Positions 38,975-48,632 of a stretch of DNA of 64,000 nucleotides are shown one piece after another. Below the pieces are notes generated by a model. That model was not told the DNA's origin and did not search any database. It was given only the letters and a program-made list of their open reading frames with translations. A program made the translations under genes and the position numbers. Numbering within the stretch: the first letter of the stretch is position 1; every line of letters starts with the position of its first letter. Source of the DNA: AP-15 sp963845735 (GTDB lineage Bacteria > Pseudomonadota > Alphaproteobacteria > ATCC43930 > CGMCC-115725); NCBI GenBank assembly GCA_963845735.1, contig CAWJTR010000041.1:144083-208082 (forward strand), read 5' to 3'.

Positions 38975-39848
38975 ATGGCACAAGTTGGCACCGGCAAATA
39001 TACCTACGAGCTAGTCCGCGATTTTCTCAAATCGCCCGACGGAGAACCGTTCGGGTTGGTCAGCCGGGTGGCGGCCGATGCGCAGGACCGCATCTACGTG
39101 TTCCAGCGCCGGGATCCTCCGGTCGTAGTCTTCGACCGCGAGGGGAAGCATCTGGGCTCCTGGGGCAGCGGCGCGGTCACCGACCCGCACGGGCTGAAAA
39201 TCGTCGGCGACACGGTCTACACCACCGACCGCTCCGAACTCGGTCGCGAAGTCGTTCACCTTGGACGGCAAGCCCGTATTGGAGCTGGGACAGCGCGGCG
39301 TCCACTCCGACACCGGCCATGTCGCCAACTGGCTGGTCGAGCGCGCGGCGGGGCCGTTCAATCACCCGACCGAGATGATGGCCCACCCCAACGGCGACAT
39401 TTACGTCACCGACGGCTACCGCAACGCCCGCGTGCACCGCTTCACGCGCGATGGCCGGCTGGTCAAATCGTGGGGTACGCCGGGCCAGGCCGCGGGCCAA
39501 TTCCACCTGCCGCACAGCATCGCGTTCGACGATGACGGAAAGCTTTACGTCGCCGACCGGTCGAACAAGCGCATCCAGATCTTCTCGCCGGAGGGCGACT
39601 TTCTCGGCCAGTGGACCGGCATGGGCGGCCCTAACGACATCAGCCGCGGCAAGGACGGGAATTATTACATCGCCGAGCAGGAAGACGACGGCAAGCCCGC
39701 CTATGTGTGCGTGCGCGATGCGAGCGGAGCAGTGCTCGCCCGGCTGGAGAGCCGCCATATCCATGGCGTGGGCGTCGACTCTCATGGCGACATCTACGCC
39801 GGATTGACCCAGGAGCGCAGCGTCGACAAGTTCGTGCGCACGGGCTGA
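38975..39848 (+). CDS. NHL-repeat beta-propeller protein, frameshifted
   Basis: About 290-residue six-bladed beta-propeller related to peptidyl-alpha-hydroxyglycine alpha-amidating lyase and other NHL proteins. NHL-type strands repeat: GLVSRVAADAQDRIYVFQR, FNHPTEMMAHPNGDIYVTDG, FHLPHSIAFDDDGKLYVADR, IHGVGVDSHGDIYAG. A single extra G near 39237 splits it between TTDRS and NSVAKSFTLDGKPV. The start is set by the GGGAGGAAG ribosome site before the ATG at 38975. No signal peptide is obvious. Substrate unknown. Confidence 0.83.
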
Positions 39849-40033
39849 ACGGCAACTCGACGGAGGCTGCCGGTCCGCAGCGCGGGCCATGTCGTTCTGC
39901 GCGTCCGGGCGGAAGGCCGCGCGCGGCGGCTGATTTTTCAGCCAGCCGGCGCGATCGGCCGCGGCCGATCTTGCCCGACCCGGCGGAATGGGCGTAATCC
40001 GGCGCGGAAGCGGCGTCGCGAGGGAGAAAGCCT

Positions 40034-41842
40034 GTGGATATTCCGTCCGAGAAGCCGGTGGAGGCCGCCGGAAATGAGATCGACCGGCCATTGCCGAGCG
40101 CGCCGTCGAACAAGATCTGGGGCAGCGACGCGATCGCCGCGGCGATCCGCGAACTCGACATCCCCTATGTCGCATTGAACCCGGGCTCGAGCTATCGCGG
40201 CCTGCACGACAGCCTCGTCAACTATCTCGGCAACCGCCGGCCGCGCATGCTGCTGTGCCTGCACGAGGAGAGTGCGGTGGCGTTGGCGCATGGCTGGGCC
40301 AAGGTCACGGGCCGGCCGATGCTCGCCATCGTCCACGCCAATGTCGGCTTGATGCATGCGACGATGGCAATCTTCAACGCCTGGTGCGACCGGGCGCCGG
40401 TCATCGTGCTCGGCGCCACCGGCGCGCTCGATGCGACACGGCGGCGGCCATGGATCGAATGGATCCACACCGCGCGCGACCAGGGTGCGTTGATCCGCAA
40501 CTTCTCCAAATGGGACGACCAGCCCTCCTCGATCGGCGCGGCGCAAGAGGCTGTGTTGCGCGCCAACATGATCGCGCAGACGGCACCGCGCGGGCCGGTC
40601 TATCTCAATTTCGATCTGGCCTTGCAGGAGGACGAGATCGAAACCGTCCCGCCAATGCCCGACATCGCGCGCTTTGCGCCACCGCTGTCGCCCGAGCCCG
40701 GCGGCGCGCTGGTGCGCCAGGCGGCGGAATTGCTGGCGCGGGCCGAGCGGCCGGTGATCCTGATGGGCCGCGCCTCGCGCGATCCCGAGTCGTGGCAGCG
40801 CCGGGTGGCGCTGGCCGAGGCGGTCGGCGCGCGGGTCATGACCGACCGCAAGACCGGAGCGGTATTCCCGACCGACCACCCGTTGCATTGCCGACCGGCT
40901 ATCGCTGAAGCGGTCGAGCTGATCACCGGCGCCGATGTGATCCTGAGCCTCGATTGGGTCGATCTCGCCGGCACCCTGAAGACCGCTTGCCACGGGAGAC
41001 CGCCGGCCGGCAAGGTCATCCAGATCTCGCTCGACCAGTACGTCCACAACGGCTGGAGCATGGATTACCAGGGCCTGCCGCCGGCCGATGTCTATCTGCT
41101 GGCCGAGCCCGATGCCGCGGTGCCGCCGCTGCTGGCCGCGGTCAGGGAACTGCGCCCGAACGCACCGGCATTACCGGCGCCGCTCGCGCGGCGCTCGCCG
41201 CCGCCACTATCGGCGCTGGATACCGCGCGGATCATCGAGGTGCCGATGCTGGCGACCGCGCTGAAGGAGGTGCTGGGCGACAGCGCGGCGACGATGATCC
41301 GCCTGCCGCTCTCGTGGGGCGAGCATATGTGGGATTTCCGCCACCCGCTCGATTTTCTCGGCACCGATGGCGGCGGCGGCATCGGCTCGGGGCCGGGGAT
41401 GGCGGTCGGCGCCGCGCTGGCGTTGCGCGACACCGGAAGCGGGCGGCTGCCGGTCGCGATCCTCGGCGACGGCGATTTCCTGATGGGGGTCACCGCCTTG
41501 TGGACGGCGGTGCACAACAGCATCCCGCTGCTGGTGGTGATCGCCAACAACCGCTCGTTCTTCAACGACGAATTGCACCAGGAGCGGGTCGCGCGCGACC
41601 GCGGCCGGCCGGTCGAGAACCGCTGGATCGGCCAGTCGATCCGCGATCCCGACATCGACCTCGCCACCCTCGCGCGCGGCCAGGGCTGCCTCGGCATCGG
41701 CCCGGTCGAGGACCCGAAAAAGCTGGTCGCGGCGATAACCGAGGCGGTCGCCGCGGTCCGCGCCGGCAAGGTCTGCGTCGTCGACGTCCGCGTCGCCGTC
41801 GGCTACGACCCCGGCGGCGCCGCCGGCATCATCGGGCGTTAG
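40034..41842 (+). CDS. Thiamine-diphosphate-dependent decarboxylase-like enzyme
   Basis: 602-residue three-domain ThDP enzyme of the acetolactate synthase/benzoylformate decarboxylase class. The catalytic Glu of the N-terminal Pyr domain is in LLCLHEESAVALAHGWA. The central domain shows RPVILMGRASRDP. The C-terminal PP domain carries the ThDP/Mg motif GDGDFLMGVTALWTAVHNSIPLLVVIANN (split here by context). The GTG at 40034 follows GAGGGAGAAAG. The gene is complete and intact. Nearby catabolic genes suggest 2-oxo acid metabolism, but the exact reaction is not known. Confidence 0.87.
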   Translation: MDIPSEKPVEAAGNEIDRPLPSAPSNKIWGSDAIAAAIRELDIPYVALNPGSSYRGLHDSLVNYLGNRRPRMLLCLHEESAVALAHGWAKVTGRPMLAIVHANVGLMHATMAIFNAWCDRAPVIVLGATGALDATRRRPWIEWIHTARDQGALIRNFSKWDDQPSSIGAAQEAVLRANMIAQTAPRGPVYLNFDLALQEDEIETVPPMPDIARFAPPLSPEPGGALVRQAAELLARAERPVILMGRASRDPESWQRRVALAEAVGARVMTDRKTGAVFPTDHPLHCRPAIAEAVELITGADVILSLDWVDLAGTLKTACHGRPPAGKVIQISLDQYVHNGWSMDYQGLPPADVYLLAEPDAAVPPLLAAVRELRPNAPALPAPLARRSPPPLSALDTARIIEVPMLATALKEVLGDSAATMIRLPLSWGEHMWDFRHPLDFLGTDGGGGIGSGPGMAVGAALALRDTGSGRLPVAILGDGDFLMGVTALWTAVHNSIPLLVVIANNRSFFNDELHQERVARDRGRPVENRWIGQSIRDPDIDLATLARGQGCLGIGPVEDPKKLVAAITEAVAAVRAGKVCVVDVRVAVGYDPGGAAGIIGR

Positions 41843-41852
41843 CCGCGCGTCG

Positions 41853-42250
41853 CTACCGGCAGTACCGATCTGCCGAACCAGCTCCGAGTATGGCGCGAGC
41901 CGCGGATCCGCCGTGTAGAGGAACGCGGGCTCGGCGATCGCCTGTGCGACCAACATCCGATCGAACGGATCGCGGTGCAGGTGGGGCAATTCGGCGACAA
42001 GTGCTGCAACGCTCGAAGCGAGGACCAGTTCGGTCAGTCCGGCGTCGAGCGCTTCCCTGAGAACTCCTATGGGATCGACTACGAAATCGGCGCGCCGCAA
42101 TCCCGCCTTGATCGCGATTTCCCAAATGCTGACAGCGCTGAACAGCACTTCGTTTTCGACTGAGCGGATTGCGGCGCGCGTGTTCTGATCGAGCCGGTCG
42201 GGTTCCGCCAATGCCCACAATAGAACATGGGTGTCGAGCAAGATCCTCAC
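41853..42250 (-). CDS. VapC-like PIN-domain toxin
   Basis: PIN-domain endoribonuclease of about 130 residues. Acidic active-site residues are seen in ILLDTHVLLWAL, FSAVSIWEIAIK (Glu) and HRDPFDRMLVAQA (Asp). TADPRLAPYSELVRQI ends the domain. It overlaps the antitoxin by four bases. In the written frame there is no stop at the domain end: reading continues on the antisense strand of the ThDP gene to 41207 (347 codons). A TGA or TAG in another frame at 41853 suggests the real stop was lost by an indel. Confidence 0.8.
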
Positions 42251-42486
42251 TCACGGCCCTCGAACGCGTCGAGAATGTCGTCCGGCAGCGGCGCGTCGAA
42301 ATCCTCAGGAATTTTTATTTTGCCGCGCAATCCTCCAAGGCGGCGCGGCGGCCGCGAGTCGGTTAGAGCCACCAGCCGGGCGACGGGCTTGCCCGCTTTG
42401 GCGATGATGATTTCTTCGCCTTTGGCGGCATCATCGACGAGCCGCGAGAGCTGAGTTTTTGCAGCGTGAATGTTGACGGTACGCAT
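42247..42486 (-). CDS. Phd/YefM-type antitoxin
   Basis: 79-residue antitoxin. The N-terminal DNA-binding and dimerisation part reads MRTVNIHAAKTQLSRLVDDA and EEIIIAKAGKPVARLVAL, the classic Phd fold. The C-terminal tail IPEDFDAPLPDDILDAFEGRE is the toxin-binding arm seen with VapC-like PIN toxins. Upstream, CTAAACTAAGCTTAGTCTAG (about 42499-42518) contains CTAAGCTTAG, a near-perfect palindrome and a plausible autoregulatory operator. The gene overlaps the toxin by ATGA. Confidence 0.88.
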   Translation of the reverse strand: MRTVNIHAAKTQLSRLVDDAAKGEEIIIAKAGKPVARLVALTDSRPPRRLGGLRGKIKIPEDFDAPLPDDILDAFEGRE

Positions 42487-42497
42487 CGGCCAGCTCC

Positions 42498-42518
42498 GAC
42501 TAAACTAAGCTTAGTCTA
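42498..42518. promoter_or_regulatory. Palindrome upstream of the Phd/PIN operon
   Basis: ACTAAGCTTAGT lies about 15-20 bases before the antitoxin start. It is self-complementary and sits where Phd-type antitoxins bind to repress their own operon. Binding is inferred from position and symmetry only. Confidence 0.5.
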
Positions 42519-42640
42519 GGACCTGCCGTCGCTTGTGCATACCTGATTTTTGCGCCGCCGAACCAATTTGGATGATAAGGAACGCCGTAACCGGGTCCTG
42601 GCGGCAGGAAGTTTTAGCCGCGTCGGCGACAATTATCTTC

Positions 42641-43654
42641 TCATCGCCGATAGCCGTACACTTCGCGCACCCCCTCGGCGATGCGCTCGGGGCTTGGGAT
42701 ATAGAGCTTTTCGAGCGAGGGCGCGAACGGCACCGGGGTGTGCGGCGCCGTCACCCGCTTGACCGGGGCCTTGAGCGCGGCAAATGCCTTCTCGACCGCG
42801 AGCGCCGCGATGTCGGCGGCCATGTTGCAGCGCGGCGTCGCTTCGTCGACGATGACGAGCCGGCCGGTGCGCTCGATGCTTTCGAGGATCGTGTCCTCGT
42901 CGAGCGGTGAGGTCGTGCGCGGGTCGATCAGCTCGCACTCGATCCCTTCCTTGGCCAAGGCCTCGGCCGCCTCGCTCGCGTAATGCACCATGCGCGACAG
43001 CGCCACGACCGTCACGTCGTCGCCGTCGCGCACGATGTTGGCTTCGCCGAACGGGATCGTATAGGGCTCGTCCGGGACCTCGGCGCGCAAATCGTACATC
43101 AGCTTGTGTTCGCAGAAAATCACCGGGTCGTCGTCGCGGATCGCCTCGATCAACAGCCCCTTGGCGTCATAGGCGTTCGACGGCACCACGCATTTGAGCC
43201 CCGGAACCGAGGTGAAGATGTGGTAGGGGCTCTGCGAATGCTGGGCCGCGGCGCTGCGGCCGGCGCCGATCATCGTGCGGATCACCAGCGGCGTCTTGGC
43301 CTTTCCGCCGAACATGTAGCGGAACTTGGCCGCCTGATTGAAGATCTGGTCAAAGCAGACGCCGAAAAAGTCGGAGAACATCAGCTCGGCAACCGGGCGC
43401 AACCCGGTCACCGCTGCGCCCGCCGCCGCACCCATGATCGCCGATTCGGTAATCGGCGTGTCGATCACCCGCCCCTCGCCGAACTCGGCGAAGAGTCCTT
43501 TGGTCACACCGAGGACCCCGCCATACGCATCGCGCTGGCCGTCGGTCCCGGCCCCGCCGGCGACATCCTCGCCGATCACGACGACGCGCGGGTCGCGCCG
43601 CATCTCCTGGGCCAATGCCTCGTTCAACGCCTGGCGGATCGATTTCTGCGGCAT
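42641..43654 (-). CDS. acoB: Acetoin-type dehydrogenase E1 beta subunit (AcoB-like)
   Basis: 337-residue beta subunit of a ThDP-dependent 2-oxo acid/acetoin dehydrogenase E1. Markers: VVVIGEDVAGGAGTDGQRDAYGG, DTPITESAIMGAAAGAA, SDFFGVCFDQIFNQAAKFRYM, RSAAAQHSQSPYHIF and LIDPRTTSPLDEDTIL. The start at 43654 (MPQKSIRQALNEALAQEMRR) is preceded by GAGGAGG; the frame is open further upstream without homology. The alpha subunit gene lies 2.4 kb upstream on the same strand, separated by a GT39 gene and a GST gene. Confidence 0.92.
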   Translation of the reverse strand: MPQKSIRQALNEALAQEMRRDPRVVVIGEDVAGGAGTDGQRDAYGGVLGVTKGLFAEFGEGRVIDTPITESAIMGAAAGAAVTGLRPVAELMFSDFFGVCFDQIFNQAAKFRYMFGGKAKTPLVIRTMIGAGRSAAAQHSQSPYHIFTSVPGLKCVVPSNAYDAKGLLIEAIRDDDPVIFCEHKLMYDLRAEVPDEPYTIPFGEANIVRDGDDVTVVALSRMVHYASEAAEALAKEGIECELIDPRTTSPLDEDTILESIERTGRLVIVDEATPRCNMAADIAALAVEKAFAALKAPVKRVTAPHTPVPFAPSLEKLYIPSPERIAEGVREVYGYRR

Positions 43655-43698
43655 GACGGCCTCCTCGCTCGCCCGGTGATCATACAGGGCGCCGGCAC

Positions 43699-45235
43699 CT
43701 AGCCATAATGCTTGAAGCTCGCCCAGGCCTTGTCCATCGGCGGATGCCGGCCGCGGCAGACCCACAGCGTCCGGCCTGTCTCCATCGGCATTGCCCACGG
43801 GCTGTCGGTCATACCGGCGGCCGTGCACGACGCGTAGGCCTTGAGCAGAGCTTCGGGTTTGCCGCCGAGCCGGATGACGACGCTTCCGTCATGGCCGCGC
43901 GGTCCCCACAGGTAGTAATTGTTATGCCCGCTGATCGCCGGCGGAAGCCGGAGCGGTCGAGCCAAACACATCGATCGCCGCCGCTTCACCGTAATTGTTG
44001 CCGAGGAAGACGGCTTGTTTTCGCTCGTCGGGCGTCAGCGAGAGATAGATCTCGGCGACGCGTTCGGCTAGCTCCGGCCAACCGAACATGTCGGCATAGT
44101 ACTCGCTAAGGACGCCGATCTGCCCTCGCTCCTCCTCGCGATGGGGGGCGACGCCTAAAGCCTTTTGATAAGCAGTGAACTGGGCGACCGGCAGGATCGG
44201 CAGCGCGAACGGCGCGCCGACGAGCCCGATCGCGACGATGGCCGTTGTCAGACCGAAGCGAAGGGCGCGAGGCGCCAGCCACGCTTCGAGCGCCACCGCC
44301 CCGCCGGCGATCAGCACCGGAAGCGCGTTGGCGAGGTAATAGGTCTTGCCGTGAAGAACGATCATCGCGGCGAAGAAGGCGACGAAGGCAATTGCAAAGA
44401 GCCGCAGGTCGGCAAACCGCTTCCAGAAGGCGAAACCGACCAGCCCCGCGAGCCAGACTAGTGCAGCCGCGTCGTTGAACTGCTCGACCGTCTGCCACAG
44501 GAAATCGAGCGGCGGAACGACGACGTTCTTGCGCTCGACCGCGACCCGGCCGAGTTCGACAAACGGCCAGCCATGGCTCGCCTGCCAAAGAACATTGGGT
44601 AGGGCGATCAGCGCGGCAAGCGCGATACCTCCGTAAAGATAAGGGCTTAGCAACGAGCGCCGGGCTCGCGTCGCGATCAATCCAAGGCCGAGACCCGCTA
44701 GCCAAAAGGCGATCAGATACTTCGCCTGCAACGCGATGCCGGCGGCGACGCCGAGCGCCAGCCACCAGCGCTCTTCGCCGTCGCGGATGATGCGTATCAG
44801 CGCATAGGCGCAGAACAGACCGGCCAGCGGTTCGAGCGCGCCGGTTGACAAGGTAGTGCCGATGCCGAGAAAGACGCCGCCGGTCAAGACGCAGAGCGCC
44901 GCGACAGCTTGCGCCCATAGCCCGCCGCCGACCCGCCGGGCCGTTGCGGTGACGAGCACCACCGTCGCCGCATGGGCGAGCGCCGGCACGAGGCGCAACA
45001 TCCTCAGCGAGCCCGGAAACAGGAAATGCATCGCCCCGGCGACGGCCGGGATCAAGGGCGGCTGATCGACGAACCCCCAATCGAGCCGCTCGCCGCAGAC
45101 GATGAAGTACAGTTCGTCGCGGAAATAGCCGTAGCCGCCGCTCGCCCACAAATGCAGCCCAAGCGCAACGAGGCCGAGCGCCCAGCCCGGATGGTCAAGC
45201 GCCGTGCGCAACGCCCGCGCAAGGCGTGCGCTCAT
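43699..45235 (-). CDS. GT39-type membrane glycosyltransferase, frameshifted
   Basis: About 510-residue polytopic glycosyltransferase of the ArnT/PMT group, which uses polyprenyl-phosphate sugars. The N-terminal catalytic loop is GYGYFRDELYFIVCGERLDWGFVDQPP (split by context), with the Asp-Glu pair. Ten or more helices follow. The main frame stops at 43922; one extra G near 43965 leads to LRLPPAISGHNNYYLWG and the C-terminal part ending SFKHYG at 43699. The acceptor is unknown. It sits between acoB and the acoA/acoB scar. Confidence 0.87.
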
Positions 45236-45242
45236 CGCATCA

Positions 45243-45358
45243 GCGGCTCAATAAGACACGTACACATCGGTCAACAGATCGGCTCGACCACATCGAGCTC
45301 CGCGGCTCCGGGCAGCGCCACCTCGTTCAATGCCTGGCGGATCGATTTCTGCGGCATC
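45243..45358 (-). pseudogene. Fused acoB-start/acoA-end scar
   Basis: On the minus strand this segment begins with MPQKSIRQALNE, the first twelve codons of acoB at 43654. It then reads VALPGAAELDVVE, which matches EAALLETAELDAVE near the end of acoA. It ends in the bases encoding DLLTDVYVSY plus stop, identical in sense to the acoA terminus. About 22 codons of the acoA tail are missing between the last two pieces. It therefore looks like a remnant of an acoB-acoA junction from a duplicated E1 gene pair. It is not translatable as a functional protein. Confidence 0.75.
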
Positions 45359-45371
45359 GCGCGCTTCCCGA

Positions 45372-46016
45372 TCAAGCTGCTTTGGCAAATGCGATCCGCA
45401 CTTCCATCTCGTAGGCGAGCACCTTCTGCACGCTCGGCCGCTGCTTTATCCGCGCGAAATGCGCCAGACAATTCCGGAACTGCGACAGATCGAGATTGAG
45501 TTGCGTGCCGCGTCGAAAACACCAAAAGAAATGGGCATCGGCGGCGGTAAAATGGTCGAAGAAATATTCGCGGCCGGCCAGCATGTCATCCGCGATCCGA
45601 TAGTTCTCGAACAATTGTTCCTGTGCTAGGCGGCGCACCGACGCCTCCGCACCGGGGAGGTCGCAGCAGCGATGCGGCGCAAATATTCGAAAAACAAACG
45701 GGTGTATTCCGGAAGCGCACCACGCCAGCAGCGAGATCGCCTGCAGTTCCTGCATCGGCGAAGATGGCAGCAGCTTTGCCGCCGGAAAATTGTGCGCGAT
45801 CCACATTTGGATGGCGACGTTCTCGCTTAAGGGCTGGCCGTCGATGACGAGCACCGGCACTTTGTGCTTGGGATTGACCGCCAGATATTCGCCCGTCATG
45901 TGCTGTGACTTGCCGAAATTGAGAGGACGCACCTCGAAAGGCGCTCCGGCCTCGGTCAGGGTCACATAGGGAACCAACGCGCAGGTGACCGGAGCGTAGT
46001 AAAGACTCAGCTGCAT
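45372..46016 (-). CDS. Glutathione S-transferase family protein
   Basis: 214-residue GST. The N-terminal thioredoxin-like domain has MQLSLYYAPVTCALVPYV with a beta-class style Cys near residue 12. It also has the cis-Pro loop KHKVPVLVIDGQPLSENVAIQMWI, which includes the glutathione-contacting Glu-Asn (seen as Ser-Glu-Asn). The helical C-terminal domain has FTAADAHFFWCFR (N-capping box). The frame is intact. It lies directly downstream of acoA on the same strand, with about 24 bases between. The conjugation substrate is unknown. Confidence 0.9.
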   Translation of the reverse strand: MQLSLYYAPVTCALVPYVTLTEAGAPFEVRPLNFGKSQHMTGEYLAVNPKHKVPVLVIDGQPLSENVAIQMWIAHNFPAAKLLPSSPMQELQAISLLAWCASGIHPFVFRIFAPHRCCDLPGAEASVRRLAQEQLFENYRIADDMLAGREYFFDHFTAADAHFFWCFRRGTQLNLDLSQFRNCLAHFARIKQRPSVQKVLAYEMEVRIAFAKAA

Positions 46017-46040
46017 TGGATATTCCTCAAATTGGTCAAG

Positions 46041-47011
46041 TTAGTAAGACACGTACACATCGGTCAGCAGATCGGCCTCCGCTGGCGGCGGCGCCCCGCG
46101 CGCGGTCTCGACCGCGCGCTCGATCAGCGCCGCGACCTCGGCCTCGACCGCGTCGAGCTCTGCGGTTTCGAGCAGCGCCGCCTCGCCGACCCGGCGGCGG
46201 AAGTTCTTCAGGCAGTCGCGTTCCTCGCGCAGCCGCCGGACCTCGTCCTTGCCGCGATAGAGTTGGGCGTCGCCCGAGTGGTGGCCGTAAAAGCGGCAGG
46301 TGTCGACCTCGATCGCGCTGGGGCCGCCGCCGCCGCGGGCACGCTCGACGGCCTCGCCCGCCGCCTCGTGCACCGCGAAAAAATCGTCGCCGTCGACCTT
46401 GACCGCAGGCAGACCGAAACCGCTTGCGCGCGCCCGGCGATGTCATGGCTGCCGACGGCGTAGGCGAACCCGGTTCCCTCGCCATACTGGTTGTTTTCGA
46501 AGACGAAGATCGCCGGCAGTTTCAGCACCACCGCCATGTTCATCGCCTCGAAAGTGGTGCCCTGGTTCGAGCCGCCATCGCCGGTGAACGAGACCGCGAC
46601 GGTGCCGCGGCCCAAGGTCTTGGCGCTGAGTGCGGCGCCGACCACCAGCGGCGGTCCGCCGCCGACGATGCCGTTGGCGCCAAGCATGCCGCGGTCGAGA
46701 TCGGCGATGTGCATCGAGCCGCCCTTGCCGCCGCACAGCCCGCCCTTCTTGGCGAACAATTCCTGCATCATTAGGACCGGGTCGCAGCCTTTGGCGATCG
46801 AGTGCCCGTGCCCGCGATGGGTGCTGGCGATGTAATCCTCGTCGCGCAGATGCGAGCACACCCCGACCGCCGAGGCCTCCTCGCCGGCATAAAGATGGAC
46901 GAAGCCCGGAATTCCGCCCTTCGAGAATTCCTCCTGGACCCGCTCCTCGAAGCGGCGGATCGTCGCCATCGCGCGGTAAGCCTTGACCAGTTCTTCGCGG
47001 CTCAGCTGCAC
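46041..47011 (-). CDS. acoA: Acetoin-type dehydrogenase E1 alpha subunit (AcoA-like), frameshifted
   Basis: About 323-residue alpha subunit binding ThDP. Frame 1, from the GTG at 47011 behind AGGGAGGG, shows LVKAYRAMATIRRFEERVQ, YIASTHRGHGHSIAKG, and the ThDP motif FTGDGGSNQGTTFEAMN with ENNQYGEGT. One indel near 46425 moves reading to the frame with SGFGLPAVKVDGDDFFAVHE, the phosphorylation-loop-like CRFYGHHSGD, and the end DLLTDVYVSY. Together with AcoB and the AcoC-like protein it would make an acetoin or related 2-oxo acid dehydrogenase lacking only E3. Confidence 0.92.
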
Positions 47012-47255
47012 GTCGCCCTCCCTTTGTTTTATCGACCGGCATCGCGATTCTGCACGCTCGACGCAGGTTTCACAATCCCCGCTCGGCGCGCGGTCTGGCG
47101 GCGCGTCGGCCAGGTTCTCGACATTGATGGCAGGGGCGGGCATCGCCCTATCTGGCGCATCAGCGCACAATCAGCCAGCATGGGGCTGGACGGGGCGGCG
47201 GCCAAGGGCCACGCTCGGCCACCGGACGCCGGACGCGAAAAGACGAGATCTCACC

Positions 47256-48596
47256 GTGACCGATATCCCCTTGACCGCCGCGAGCGAGCCAGCCGCCGGC
47301 TCGGGCCGCATCAGCCTGCGCACGCTGGTCCCGATCCGTTGGGTCGCGATCGCCGGCCAGGCGCTGGCGATCCTGACCGTCCATTACGGGCTCGGCTTTC
47401 ATCTGCCGCTCGTCCCGGCGCTCGCCGTCGTCGCCGGCTCGGTGTTCCTCAATCTCGTGCTGATCGTCTATCGCCAGGTGGCGCGCCGGCTCGGCGAGCG
47501 TTATGCCTCGCTGTGTCTCGGCTACGACATCCTCCAGCTCGCCATCCTGCTCTATCTGACCGGCGGATTGCAGAACCCGTTCTCGATCCTGATCCTGGCG
47601 CCGGTGACGGTGGCGGCGACAATCCTGTCGCGGCGCCCGGTCATCGTGCTGTCGGTCTTTGCCGTGGCCGCGATCAGCGCGTTGGCATTGTGGCATCTGC
47701 CATTGCCTTGGCGCACCGATCCCGGGCCCCTGGTGTTTCCGCCGGAAATCATCGTCGGGATCTGGACCGCGCTGGTGCTGGCGACGGTGTTCATCGCCGG
47801 CTACACCTGGAGCGTGGCGCAGGACGCACGCCGCTTGCGCGATGCGGTGGCGGCGACCCAGCTGGCGCTCGCCCGCGAGCAGCGGGTCTCGGCGGTCGGC
47901 GCCCTTGCCGCGGCGGCGGCGCACGAGCTCGGCAGCCCGCTCGCGACGATCGCGGTCGTCGCCAAGGAACTGGCGCACGAACTGCCGCCCGATAGCCCGC
48001 ATGCCGAGGACGCCGCATTGCTGATGAGCCAGTCCGAGCGCTGCCGCCGCATCCTCGCCGAACTTTCCCAGCGGCCGGAAGAGGATGGTGGCTCGCCCTA
48101 TACCCGGCTGCCGATCTCGGCCCTGGTCGAGGCGGCCGCGGCGCCGCACCAGGAGCACGGGGTCAGGCTGATCTTTGCCACCGCCGGGGCGCCGGCGGAG
48201 GATGAGCCCCAGGTCCGGCGCAGCCCCGAGATCCTGCACGGGCTCAACAATTTGATCCAGAACGCGGTCCAATTCGCCGATCGCGAAGTCACGGTCACCA
48301 CCTTCTGGGACCCGGCGACGGTCACGGTCGAGATCAGCGATGACGGACCGGGGTTTCTGATCCATCTGCTGGGCCGGCTCGGCGAGCCCTATCTGTCGAC
48401 CCGCGCCGGCGCCGCCGACCATATGGGGCTCGGCATCTTCATCGCGCAGAGCTTGCTCGAGCGCAGCGGCGCCACGCTCGCCTTCGACAATCTCGAAGAA
48501 GGCGGCGCCCATGTTGCGATTTCCTGGAACCGTGCCAATCTGGAAACCTCGGACAAGATCCGTCAACCCGTGGCATCGGCGCACGCCCATCGCTAG
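47256..48596 (+). CDS. regB: Redox sensor histidine kinase RegB (PrrB/ActS)
   Basis: 446-residue sensor kinase of the global redox system. Six membrane helices precede the kinase core. The RegB quinone-binding heptapeptide is present as GGLQNPF at about 103-109. The H-box is AAAAHELGSPLATIAVV (His about 223), and the redox-active Cys is in SERCRRILAEL (Cys about 263). The N and G boxes are LNNLIQNAVQFAD, DDGPGF and HMGLGIFIAQSLLERSGA. Start at the GTG 47256 (VTDIPLTA). The gene for its response regulator follows. Confidence 0.94.
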   Translation: MTDIPLTAASEPAAGSGRISLRTLVPIRWVAIAGQALAILTVHYGLGFHLPLVPALAVVAGSVFLNLVLIVYRQVARRLGERYASLCLGYDILQLAILLYLTGGLQNPFSILILAPVTVAATILSRRPVIVLSVFAVAAISALALWHLPLPWRTDPGPLVFPPEIIVGIWTALVLATVFIAGYTWSVAQDARRLRDAVAATQLALAREQRVSAVGALAAAAAHELGSPLATIAVVAKELAHELPPDSPHAEDAALLMSQSERCRRILAELSQRPEEDGGSPYTRLPISALVEAAAAPHQEHGVRLIFATAGAPAEDEPQVRRSPEILHGLNNLIQNAVQFADREVTVTTFWDPATVTVEISDDGPGFLIHLLGRLGEPYLSTRAGAADHMGLGIFIAQSLLERSGATLAFDNLEEGGAHVAISWNRANLETSDKIRQPVASAHAHR

Positions 48597-48632
48597 CTGG
48601 CAGCCGGGCCGCGGCAGACGCCAGAGGCGAGG

